A DNA stretch of 64,000 nucleotides, taken from contig NZ_QXQA01000001.1 of the NCBI RefSeq assembly GCF_003583765.1, positions 186,001-250,000 on the forward strand. The letters are read 5' to 3'. Positions 1-7,878 of this stretch are shown one piece after another. How positions within the stretch are numbered: position 1 is the first letter of the stretch; each line of letters opens with the position of its first letter. The notes below the pieces were generated by a model. It was not told where the DNA came from, did not search any database, and saw only the letters and a program-made list of their open reading frames with translations. A program made the translations under genes and the position numbers. This stretch comes from Paenibacillus nanensis (GTDB lineage Bacteria; Bacillota; Bacilli; Paenibacillales; Paenibacillaceae).

Positions 1-948
1 AAATAAGGTCATGGATTCGCTAAACACTAGCAACCCCGAGCCGATCGCGTGCAGGATGATGGAGAAGCCGTAAATTTTCCCTAAGCCGACCCTTGCGCGA
101 AGCTTGCTGGTCATCAAGCTCCCTGCCAGTCCGCCTATACCGGCGGCGGACAAGATGACGGCCAGCATCGAGGACGAAAGCTGCAGCACGTCTTTGGCAT
201 GGAACACCAGACAGGTCTGCACAACGGTGAAGGAGCAGTTGATGAACATCACAAAGATCGTGATATGGAATAGCGTTCGATTCGATCGGAAGGCGCGCCA
301 CCCTTCGCGGAATTCATGCACCATATTGGTTGTCGGCCGGTGCAGCCGCGGCGCCTCCGCGGGAAGCAAGGAGATTGACAGCAGGCATAGAATAAATAAT
401 AACGCCGTAATCAGAATGCCGTCGGACACATCCGAGAACAGGAGCAGCAGCCCCGTCAGCGCGGGTCCCATGACGGTGACGAGCGTTTCGACCAAGCTGA
501 TTTGGGCGTTTGCTTCCGTCAGCTTCGACGGCTGCGCGGTTTGTTTGACGAGGCTGACTTGAACGTTGAAAAAACCGTAACCAAACGTCATGAGCAAAAA
601 ACCGATCATATAGTAGAACATCAGCTGCTGGGAGCCGGATTTATAAAGGAACGTGAACAGGATGAGAAGTACAGCCTGCGAGCCCAGCATCCACATCGCC
701 CATCGCTTCTTGTTCGCCCGGTCCACTAGGACGCCGATCGCGATGGCGAAGAAGAAGTTCGGCAGCAGCTCCGCCGTTCGCATCGAAGTCATCGACACCG
801 AGGAATGAGTGAGCTCATACATTAAGAGCGGAAGCACGAGCTCGTATATTTTATTGCCGATACTGACGAATAGAATGCTGGTTAATAGTATGGCGAAATG
901 ATTGTTCGACGCGGCGCTTTTGGCGCTTTTGAGTTTGGCTGCAAGCAT
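1..948 (-). CDS. MFS transporter, 3' end cut by window edge
   Basis: The minus strand reads open from an ATG at 946-948 to the window edge, giving 316 residues of a polytopic membrane protein with about nine hydrophobic segments. The loop after the second membrane segment carries GVLVDRANKKR, which fits the conserved cytoplasmic loop 2-3 of the major facilitator superfamily. The sequence most resembles the MFS_3 (enterobactin-exporter-like) group, so export of a small molecule is likely, but the substrate cannot be read from sequence. A weak AAGGAC ribosome site precedes the ATG. The gene is divergent from an SgrR-like regulator starting at 1059, and the 110-base gap probably holds both promoters. 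The C-terminal third lies outside the window. Confidence 0.85.
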   Translation of the reverse strand, partial: MLAAKLKSAKSAASNNHFAILLTSILFVSIGNKIYELVLPLLMYELTHSSVSMTSMRTAELLPNFFFAIAIGVLVDRANKKRWAMWMLGSQAVLLILFTFLYKSGSQQLMFYYMIGFLLMTFGYGFFNVQVSLVKQTAQPSKLTEANAQISLVETLVTVMGPALTGLLLLFSDVSDGILITALLFILCLLSISLLPAEAPRLHRPTTNMVHEFREGWRAFRSNRTLFHITIFVMFINCSFTVVQTCLVFHAKDVLQLSSSMLAVILSAAGIGGLAGSLMTSKLRARVGLGKIYGFSIILHAIGSGLLVFSESMTLF

Positions 949-1058
949 AAGATCAGTCCTTCGAAGTAGTATGCTCTTTATGTTAGAGGCTGCTGGCCGA
1001 AGGAAAAAGGGTAGATCATGCCGGCATAATTTCATCTTTTCAAAGAGGAGTGTTAGAG

Positions 1059-2846
1059 ATGCGCGTCGCGGAGGATTATTTGCGTCTGCGAATGGCCTGT
1101 CCGGGGCGTCAGGACGGGAAGCCGTTCGCGATTTCGATGGAGGAGATCGCGAATGCCCTTTACTGCACCCCCAGAAACGCCAAACTGATCGTAAAAAAAT
1201 GGGTGGAGCTGGAGTGGGTGCGCTTTGTGCCGGGCAGAGGGCGGGGACATACATCAGAGCTCGCTTTCCTGATGGACTCTGCCGCATTGGTGCTTCGAGA
1301 GGCGCAGGAGCGGGCGAAGGAGGGGGATGTGCAGGGGGCGTTCGAATGGCTGAAGACGAATGAACCCCTCGTTTCCGTCAGGCCGCAGTTTCTGGAATGG
1401 CTGATCGCTTACTTCGGCTACAAAACCGATCAAACCCAAGGGGAACGCGTCGTGGAGACGCTGCGGCTGCCGATTTACCGCGAGATCGTGTCCTTGGACC
1501 CCGCGAACGCGTTTTATTCGTTCGACACGCATTTGGTTCATCAATTGTTCAGCAGACTCGTGGAGTACGACGCGGCGGCGAGTGCGTATACGAAAGGTCT
1601 CGCTTACCATTGGGAGTCGAATGAGGACGCGACCGAATGGACGTTTTATTTGTACAAAGGCGTGCTGTTTCATGACGGACAGGAGCTGACGGCGGAGGAT
1701 GTTCGGGCGAGCCTGGCGAGACTGCGCAATGATCCGAGCATGCACGGCTGGCTGACGGACCATATCCATAGCGTGGAGGCACGCTCGCGTTATACGGTGA
1801 GCATGAAGCTGAGCAAGCCCAACCGGCGATTTTTATGGTATATGAGCCATAGCGCCGCCTCCATAGTGCCGTCGAGCTATCCTTCTGAACCGGCAGGCGC
1901 CCAAGTGCCTGTCGGCTCGGGCCCATACCGGGTCACGGATCGCCGCAAAGGCAAAGTCGTGCTGGAGAAGTTCTCTTCCTATTATGGGTTATCCGGTATC
2001 ATAGACCGAATCGAGATCATTATCGTGCCCGAGAATGAAGCGGAAGCGTGCTTCGGAACCAGCCCAGGCGTCTTAACCGTTGTGACGGGGGAATTCACGG
2101 TTCCCGTTATCCCTGACTATCCGCTTGAGCAGACGGTGACAGGGGTTGAGACGCTTGTGTTTAATCTGAGGAAGGGCGGCGTTTTGCAAAGTCCGTTGTT
2201 CCGAAGGGCGCTCGTGTACGGCGTTGACCGCAAAAGGATGGTCGGCGAGCTCGGCGAGCCGCGGGCCTACCCGGCGGCAGGGTTTCATATGGAGCGGGCA
2301 GCCTCCGCCGGGGACTTGATGTTCCGGCCGGATGACGCGGCGGAAAGCCTTCGGCAATCGGGGTATGATGGGCAAGCTTTGCAGCTGTACACCTTTGCCC
2401 GACACGTTCCCGATGCGGAATGGCTGAAGCGGCAGTATGCATCGATCGGGGTCCGGGTTGACGTCCATATCGTGCCATGGGCGGAATTGATCGAGCCTTC
2501 AACGCAGGAAGCCGCCGATATGATCTTGTTCGAGGCGGTGTTAAGCGAAGGGCCGGGCCGTATGCTGGAGTACCTTCAGTCGGACAGCAAATTTGTGCGC
2601 GGCGCCTTGAGCGAAGCGATCATCCGCGACATCGATGACGCGACGAACAGGCTGCTGGCCGACCCGAGCGAGCAGGCGGAGCAGCGCTGGAAGGCGGCGA
2701 TCGACTGTATTCTTCAGGAATCGTTTGCCAGTGTGTTCCTCGTCACGAAGACGGTGAGGACGATCTACCATCCGTCGCTGCAGGGCGTCCGCATTAACAC
2801 GAAAGGCTGGGTCGACTTTCAGACGATTTGGTTTAAGGAAGCATAG
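1059..2846 (+). CDS. SgrR-like regulator: N-terminal HTH fused to solute-binding domain
   Basis: This 595-residue protein begins with a winged-helix region (about residues 1-115, ISMEEIANALYCTPRNAK and KKWVELEWVRF). From about residue 145 to the end it has an SBP_bac_5-type oligopeptide-binding domain (SLDPANAFYSFDTHL; LYKGVLFHDG; SGPYRV). There is no signal peptide, as expected for a cytoplasmic SgrR-family regulator that senses a ligand with a periplasmic-binding fold. ATG 1059 is preferred because GAGGAG at 1045-1050 lies 8 bases upstream, whereas an in-frame GTG at 1050 overlaps that site. It is divergent from an MFS exporter, so it probably controls that exporter. The effector is unknown. 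Confidence 0.85.
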   Translation: MRVAEDYLRLRMACPGRQDGKPFAISMEEIANALYCTPRNAKLIVKKWVELEWVRFVPGRGRGHTSELAFLMDSAALVLREAQERAKEGDVQGAFEWLKTNEPLVSVRPQFLEWLIAYFGYKTDQTQGERVVETLRLPIYREIVSLDPANAFYSFDTHLVHQLFSRLVEYDAAASAYTKGLAYHWESNEDATEWTFYLYKGVLFHDGQELTAEDVRASLARLRNDPSMHGWLTDHIHSVEARSRYTVSMKLSKPNRRFLWYMSHSAASIVPSSYPSEPAGAQVPVGSGPYRVTDRRKGKVVLEKFSSYYGLSGIIDRIEIIIVPENEAEACFGTSPGVLTVVTGEFTVPVIPDYPLEQTVTGVETLVFNLRKGGVLQSPLFRRALVYGVDRKRMVGELGEPRAYPAAGFHMERAASAGDLMFRPDDAAESLRQSGYDGQALQLYTFARHVPDAEWLKRQYASIGVRVDVHIVPWAELIEPSTQEAADMILFEAVLSEGPGRMLEYLQSDSKFVRGALSEAIIRDIDDATNRLLADPSEQAEQRWKAAIDCILQESFASVFLVTKTVRTIYHPSLQGVRINTKGWVDFQTIWFKEA

Positions 2847-2849
2847 CGG

Positions 2850-3239
2850 GAAGGCTGGGCCTTAGCTGGCAAGCTGCGCCTTAGCGCAATGGCGTCGCCT
2901 TAGCTGAAAGGCTTCGCCTTAGCGCAATGGCGTCGCCTTAGCTGAAAGGCTTCGCCTTAGCGTAAGGGCGTCGCCTTAGCGTGAAGGTTGCGCCTTAGCG
3001 CAAGGGCGTCGCCTTAGCGTGAAGTCTGCGCCTAGCGAAAGTGCATCGCCTTAGCTGAAAGGCTGCGCCTTAGCGCAAGGGCGTCGCCTTAGCGCAAGGG
3101 CTGCGCCTTAGCGTGAAGGCTGCGCCTAGCGAAAGGGCTGCGCCTAGCGAAAGGGCATCGCCTTAGCGTAAGGGCTGCGCCTTAGCGTGAAGGCTGCGCC
3201 TAGCGAAAGGGCTGCGCCTAGCGAAAGTGTATCGCCTTA
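2850..3239. repeat. Tandem array of about 20 degenerate 18-19 bp units
   Basis: The stretch is almost entirely a repeated unit of the form CGCCTTAGCGNAAGGGNNT. Some copies are 18 bp and lack one T of CTTAG. Variation is concentrated in the AGC(T/G)(N)AA and GGC(G/T/A)(T/C) positions. It begins right after the SgrR-like stop codon and runs into the first long direct repeat at 3240. The unit length is not a multiple of three, and no reading frame with a ribosome site runs through it. I see no spacer/repeat alternation of the CRISPR kind. Confidence 0.9.
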
Positions 3240-3567
3240 GCGGAAAATCCTGCAATTGTGCAGGAAATTCTACCGTCCAATCCTCATGATGGCCAAATTA
3301 CTGCAAAAATACATCATTTTTAGGTTCCTAGCAGTGGAAATCGCCTGAACGTACCTTAATTCCTGCACATTTGCATCATTTTTATAACAACATTACGAAT
3401 ATGGCGGAAAATCCTGCATTTTTGCAGGAATTTGTGACAAGGAGGTTTAGCAGAGGGTACACTTTTTTGGGATAAAAGGAGAAAAAGACCGCGAAGATTT
3501 GGTATTTTTTAAGCGAGGTACCGTCGCCTATGATGGGTTAAGGAAGGTGACGGAACAATGCTGAACT
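3240..3567 (+). repeat. Long direct repeat, copy A (duplicated 5' region of the 4507 gene)
   Basis: This is the first of three near-identical copies of about 325 bp; the others start at 3613 and 4191. It opens with a short hairpin (TCCTGCA/TGCAGGA, 3248-3265) and carries the ATACATCATTTTT motif. A second CCTGCA/TGCAGG hairpin lies near 3412-3429. It ends with an AAGGAAGG ribosome site and an ATG at 3558-3560. The start codon is followed by CTGAAC, against CTGAAA in the real gene, and then by the short-repeat array, so no protein of note is made. Confidence 0.9.
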
Positions 3568-3612
3568 GCACCTTAGCTGAAAGGCTGCGCCTAGTGAAAG
3601 TGCATCGCCTTA
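3568..3612. repeat. Short block of the 18-19 bp repeat
   Basis: Two to three units of the same degenerate repeat as 2850-3239 (CACCTTAGCTGAAAGGCTG and relatives) separate long-repeat copies A and B. Confidence 0.8.
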
Positions 3613-3936
3613 GCGGAAAATCCTGCAATTGTGCAGGAAATTCTACCGTCTAATCCTCATGATGGCAAAATTACTGCAAAAATACATCATTTTTAGGTTC
3701 CTAGCAGTGGAAATCACCTGAACGTACCTTAATTCCTGCAGATTTGCATCATTTCTATAACAATATTACGAATATGGCGGGAAATCCTGCATTTTTGCAG
3801 GAATTTGATCAGGAGGTAGCAGAGGGTACACTTTTTTGGGATAAAAGGAGAAAAAGACCGCGAAGATTTGGTGTTTTTTAAGCGAGGTACGGTCGCCTAT
3901 GATGGGTTAAGGAAGGTGACGGAACAATGCTGAACT
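3613..3936 (+). repeat. Long direct repeat, copy B (duplicated 5' region of the 4507 gene)
   Basis: The second copy matches copies A and C base for base over most of its length. It includes both flanking CCTGCA/TGCAGG hairpins, the ATACATCATTTTT motif, the AAGGAAGG ribosome site and an orphan ATG at 3927-3929. Small deletions (for example in the GACAAGGAGGTTTAGC segment, here GATCAGGAGGTAGC) show that the copies have diverged. Confidence 0.9.
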
Positions 3937-4190
3937 GCACCTTGGCGGAAGGGCATCGCCTTAGCGTGAAGGTTGCGCCATAGCACAAGGGCATCGTCTT
4001 AACGGAAAGGCTGCAGGGCATAGTACAAGGGCGTCGCCCTAGCTGGCAAGCTGCGCCTTAACGGGAAATCTGCACCCTAGCTGAAAGGCTGCGCCATAGC
4101 ACAAGGGCATCGCCTTTGTAGGGCATCGTCTTAGCGTAGAGGCTTCGCTTTAGCTGGAAATCTGCACCCTATCTAGAAGGCTGCGCCTTA
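3937..4190. repeat. Second array of the degenerate 18-19 bp repeat
   Basis: About a dozen more divergent units of the CCTTAGCNNNAAGG family fill the space between long-repeat copies B and C. Spacing is less regular than at 2850-3239. No gene-like reading frame with a ribosome site is present. Confidence 0.8.
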
Positions 4191-4515
4191 GCGGAAAATC
4201 CTGCAAATGTGCAGGAAATTCTACCGTCTAACCCTCATGATGGCCAAATTACTGCAAAAATACATCATTTTTAGGTTCCTAGCAGTGGAAATCGCCTGAA
4301 CACACTTTAATTCCTGCACATTTGCATCATTTTTATAACAACATTACGAATATGGCGGGAAATCCTGCATTTTTGCAGGAATTTGATCAGGAGGCTTAGC
4401 AGAGGGTACACTTTTTTGGGATAAAAGGAGAAAAAAGACCGCGAAGATTTGGTATTTTTATGCGAGGTACCGTCGCCTATGATGGGGTAAGGAAGGTGAC
4501 GGAACAATGCTGAAA
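4191..4515 (+). repeat. Long direct repeat, copy C (functional 5' region of the hydrolase gene)
   Basis: The third copy contains the same hairpins and motifs as copies A and B. Its ATG (4507-4509) opens the 293-codon alpha/beta hydrolase gene. The repeat ends within the first three codons, so copies A and B are duplications of this gene's upstream region, including its ribosome site. Confidence 0.9.
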
Positions 4516-5388
4516 CATTTCCGGTCGGACAAGCGGCAAAGCCGTTATATGTCTGCGTATGAAGCTGCAATGAGTTTGTGGACAGTGCCGTATGAATCAT
4601 GTTACGTTGAAACAAAGCAAGGACGCACGCATGTATGGATGGCCGGACCTGAAGAGGCGCCGCCTCTCGTTTTATTCCACGGCATGGGGGTCAGCTCCGC
4701 CATGTGGTATCCCAATGCTGCCGCGCTTGCAGGCCATTTTCGAATCTATGCCGTCGATTTGATGGGAGATTTCGGGAAAAGCGAGCCGAGGGAGGCGCTA
4801 GCGGAAAAATCGGATTGCATAGAATGGATCGTGGAGCTGCTTGACCGATTGAGGCTGGATAAGCCGTTTGTTGCGGGCCACTCGATGGGAGGATGGATGG
4901 CGGCCGTTTTTGCGGCGAGTTATCCGGAACGCTGTCAGGCGCTGGTGCTTCTTGCGCCGGTCGCGACGATTGCCAAGGTGAAGCTGAAGTTTTTCTTGAA
5001 GATGTATCCGGCGATGCTGCTTCGGTCGCGCAGAAGGATTGCGGGACTGCTGCAATGGTGCCACGCTTCGGGCAACCGTCCGCATCCATTGCTCGAGGAA
5101 CAATTTGTGCGGGGCTTTCAGGACGGCATTTTCTGGCTGAGGGCGGTTCCTACTGTGCTTCGGAGCGATGAGCTCGCCCGCCTGCCAAGGACGCTGGTTC
5201 TCGTCGGCGAGGAGGAGGTCATCTACGATGCGGGCGAGGTCTCCCGCGCCGCGGCGGCATCCGGCTTCGAGACGGAGCTGATCCCGAATGCGTCCCACTG
5301 CTTATCCTCGGAGCAGGCGGAGCGTGTGAATAAGGCGATGATTGATTTTCTAATCCAAGCAAACAGAGACGGGAGTGAAGGAATATGA
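4507..5388 (+). CDS. Alpha/beta hydrolase
   Basis: This 293-residue protein has the alpha/beta-hydrolase signature. An oxyanion-side HGMG follows the first core strand (about residues 58-61). The nucleophile elbow is GHSMGG with Ser126. A late acid lies in the VGEEEVIYD region, and the candidate catalytic histidine is His264 (NASHC). There is no signal peptide, so it is probably a cytoplasmic esterase or related C-C or ester hydrolase; the substrate is unknown. AAGGAAGG lies 9-10 bases before the ATG. The stop overlaps the start of the DinB-family gene by 4 bases, indicating translational coupling. Its upstream region is present three times in tandem. Confidence 0.85.
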   Translation: MLKHFRSDKRQSRYMSAYEAAMSLWTVPYESCYVETKQGRTHVWMAGPEEAPPLVLFHGMGVSSAMWYPNAAALAGHFRIYAVDLMGDFGKSEPREALAEKSDCIEWIVELLDRLRLDKPFVAGHSMGGWMAAVFAASYPERCQALVLLAPVATIAKVKLKFFLKMYPAMLLRSRRRIAGLLQWCHASGNRPHPLLEEQFVRGFQDGIFWLRAVPTVLRSDELARLPRTLVLVGEEEVIYDAGEVSRAAAASGFETELIPNASHCLSSEQAERVNKAMIDFLIQANRDGSEGI

Positions 5389-5837
5389 AAACAATTCAAA
5401 GCATGATGGAGCATTTGTACTGGGCGAATAGCTTAATCGCGGAAGGGATGGCGAAGCAAAACGTCTCGCATCCGGACGCGCTGACGCTGCTCAGGCATAC
5501 GCTTGTAGCCGAGAAAGTCTGGTTGACCCGGCTCGAAGGAAAGGACAGCTTCGAATTCGTCCTATGGGCAAGCGGGGAGCTTCAAGAGCTGCTGCACATG
5601 GTTAAGCAAAACGAAGAAGGATACAGGGCATATATCGGGAAGCTGAGGGAAGAGGATTTGGACACAATCGTGCATTACCGGAATCAGAGCGGTCAGCCTT
5701 TCGAGAATTCCATCCGGAATATTTTGACCCATGTCGCCTTGCACGGCCAATACCACAGAGGACAGATTAACCGTATTCTCCGTATGGAATCGAGTGAGCC
5801 TGTGCCCGTCGATTTTATTTTGTTCAAACGGCAATAA
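5385..5837 (+). CDS. DinB-family metal-binding protein
   Basis: This 150-residue four-helix-bundle protein is of the DinB/YfiT type. The putative metal triad is His38 (LLRHTL) with His120 and His124 (LHGQYHRGQI). Members of this superfamily include damage-inducible proteins of unknown role and thiol transferases that use bacillithiol or mycothiol; which applies here cannot be said. It overlaps the hydrolase stop codon (ATGA) and is followed by a terminator hairpin, so the two genes form a small operon. Confidence 0.85.
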   Translation: MKTIQSMMEHLYWANSLIAEGMAKQNVSHPDALTLLRHTLVAEKVWLTRLEGKDSFEFVLWASGELQELLHMVKQNEEGYRAYIGKLREEDLDTIVHYRNQSGQPFENSIRNILTHVALHGQYHRGQINRILRMESSEPVPVDFILFKRQ

Positions 5838-5844
5838 GAGAGGA

Positions 5845-5895
5845 AAAAGAGCTGGAGAGACCGGGTTTAAGCCGCCGTCTTTCCAGCTCTTTTAT
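5845..5895. terminator. Bidirectional hairpin terminator
   Basis: A long stem (AAAGAGCTGGA pairing with TCCAGCTCTTTT) lies between the converging dinB-like gene and the secreted-protein gene. T-rich flanks on both strands suggest it serves both. Confidence 0.8.
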
Positions 5896-5897
5896 GT

Positions 5898-7004
5898 TTA
5901 CGGCTTTTCGATCCAATCAATCCGCCACGGCTCCGCCGGCGACAGTCTGCGCATTTGGAACACGCTTCGCGTTTTGTCTGCGCATCTGTTCCCGCGAATG
6001 ACGCAGGTATCCACCCGGATGTCCGCCGCGACCAGCTGATCCACCTCTTCCTCCGCCTCCACGAATTGATGCCGCACCGTTCCGTCCTCCGCGCCGAAAT
6101 GGCGGATTCCGGCTTGGGCGTGACGGGCGTCAGGGAACAGCTCGGCCAGGAGCTGGCTGTCCCCGTACTCATTGGCGAGGAAAAACGCATTGATCACGTC
6201 ATAAGGATCCAACTGCCGCTCGAATGCGTCCAGCGTGCCGGAGGCTTTGGCGACCATCAGCTGATGGGCGAGATCGACGTTGCCTTTACCGTGCGTCACG
6301 CTACCTAAGAAGTGAATGCAGAAATGGCCGCGGAATCCGTTGTTCGGAATGCCGTCGCCGCCATGGGGCATGCCATGCATCGAAGCGGCAAGCACCCTTC
6401 CGTTCGATTCGACCAGGATGGCTCTGCGGCGCCAGCTCCAACTGCCGTTATAGATCTGCTTCATAATTTCCGTATCGGCCTTCGTCAGAGGCTGCACGTC
6501 GGCATGGCTGCTGCCGGCCCTGCGCTGCGCGTTGAAGGACAAACCGGTCTCGAGGTCGATGACCTTCACCTTAGCTTTCCTCGGAATGACGGTTTTCGCT
6601 TCGTCCCATGGCAATAGCTCGCCGTAATGCTTCGCGCGGAGCTCGCGAGCCGCCTTTAGCAGACGCGCTCGTTCCGCCGGCCGGAGCTGCAGCTCCACGC
6701 CGTCCTCCTGATGAAGGTCGCCGTCCGGATCAACGCGATAGACAGTCTTTTTCCCGCCCTGTTTCTTTACCGTCAAATAGGTATCCGTAGAGGGCACTGG
6801 AGAGTCTGGCCGCGACACGGCTCCGTCTAACAAACGGGCCAGCGGGATGGACCGGCGTGTCGCATATTCGGCTTGCGGAGAAGCTTTCACAGAAAGCTCC
6901 GCATCGGCGGCGCTGAGGGACTTCGCGCTAACGAGCTCGGCCGGGACTTCTCCTATAAAAAGCAGCAGCGCTGTAATAACGGTGATGAACCTTGTTTTTT
7001 GCAT
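5898..7004 (-). CDS. Secreted protein with HG...FCIHF...THG motif, possible cell-wall enzyme
   Basis: The 368-residue product starts with a signal peptide (MQKTRFITVITALLLF) and continues as an exported soluble protein. The middle (about residues 190-250) contains the ordered motif SHAD, MHGMPHGGDGIPNNGF, HFCIHFLGSVTHG and AHQ. The HG and CIHF elements recall the HxxxxxxS/THGC signature of YkuD L,D-transpeptidases, and similar stretches occur in clostridial peptidoglycan-associated proteins. Peptidoglycan cross-linking or hydrolysis is therefore a reasonable but unproven role. I chose the internal ATG at 7002-7004 because it starts the signal peptide; the ATG at 7067 adds 21 unlikely residues and lacks a ribosome site. 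A GGAAGGAG lies 14 bases before 7004. Confidence 0.65.
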   Translation of the reverse strand: MQKTRFITVITALLLFIGEVPAELVSAKSLSAADAELSVKASPQAEYATRRSIPLARLLDGAVSRPDSPVPSTDTYLTVKKQGGKKTVYRVDPDGDLHQEDGVELQLRPAERARLLKAARELRAKHYGELLPWDEAKTVIPRKAKVKVIDLETGLSFNAQRRAGSSHADVQPLTKADTEIMKQIYNGSWSWRRRAILVESNGRVLAASMHGMPHGGDGIPNNGFRGHFCIHFLGSVTHGKGNVDLAHQLMVAKASGTLDAFERQLDPYDVINAFFLANEYGDSQLLAELFPDARHAQAGIRHFGAEDGTVRHQFVEAEEEVDQLVAADIRVDTCVIRGNRCADKTRSVFQMRRLSPAEPWRIDWIEKP

Positions 7005-7203
7005 AGCGGTGTCACAAGCTCCTTCCTTTATTTGTTTAGCTTTGCAAGAAAATGATGCTTCATTCACGGAGTTTGAAAATTTTTGGAGAATTATCGTAAA
7101 CCGTTTAGGCTGACGGTACTGTGAACCTGACTTTCCCTAGGCTTTCCATTCGGCTTATAATTTGTACAAAAGCAAGCCAAACGGTGGGGAGGACGTAAGT
7201 AGA

Positions 7204-7878
7204 ATGAGTGCCGCTTTGTTATATATTGAAGATGATCAAGAAATTGGGGCGTTTGTTGCCGAGCATTTGCGGTCGAACGGGTATGAAGTGAAATGGCTTA
7301 GGAGCGGGGAGCAGGCTGTAGAGCAGGCGGAAGGGTGCCAGCTGGTCATCCTGGACGTCATGCTTCCGGGGCTTGACGGCTTTACAGTGGGACAGCGGCT
7401 CAAAAAAGCGGCGCCTGAGCGGCCGATTTTACTGCTTTCGGCGCGAACGGCGATCGATGATAAGCTGCAAGGCTTGCAATTCGCCGACGATTATGTGACG
7501 AAGCCGTTTCATCCCGATGAATTAACGGCGAGAATCGAGGTGCTGCTGCGGCGTTCCGGCGCTCATGCGCCCGATTCCGTTCAGATTAAGCATCTGCTTG
7601 TGAACGAAAAGGAGAACCGGATCGTGAACAGCGAGACCGGAGAGGAAATTACGCTTAGCGGCAAGCAGTTTCATATTTTCAAATATTTGCTGCGCCATTT
7701 GGGACAGATCATGACGAAGGAGCAAATCTACGAGTCGGTATGGGGCGAGCCGTATCTGGAGGGGGATAAGACGTTAATGGTCCATATCCGCTATCTCCGC
7801 GAAAAGCTTGAGAAGGAACCCGCGTCTCCGGAAATTATCGAGACCGTGCGGGGGATCGGCTATCGGGTGAGAGCATGA
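7204..7878 (+). CDS. OmpR-family response regulator
   Basis: This 224-residue regulator has an N-terminal receiver (EDD acidic pocket; phosphoacceptor Asp51 in VILDVMLPG; Lys in VTKPFHP) and a C-terminal winged helix (KEQIYESVWGE; MVHIRYLREKLE; VRGIGYRV). The loop usually written LGADDY is LQFADDY, one residue shorter than common. ATG 7204 follows GGGGAGGA at 7186-7193; a TTG at 7162 has no ribosome site. It overlaps the kinase gene by 4 bases. It probably activates the ABC exporter genes just downstream. Confidence 0.9.
   Translation: MSAALLYIEDDQEIGAFVAEHLRSNGYEVKWLRSGEQAVEQAEGCQLVILDVMLPGLDGFTVGQRLKKAAPERPILLLSARTAIDDKLQGLQFADDYVTKPFHPDELTARIEVLLRRSGAHAPDSVQIKHLLVNEKENRIVNSETGEEITLSGKQFHIFKYLLRHLGQIMTKEQIYESVWGEPYLEGDKTLMVHIRYLREKLEKEPASPEIIETVRGIGYRVRA

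Noticed and set aside
2850..3239. Tandem repeats considered as a CRISPR array
   Set aside because: The units are 18-19 bp, contiguous and degenerate, with no unique spacers and no cas genes.
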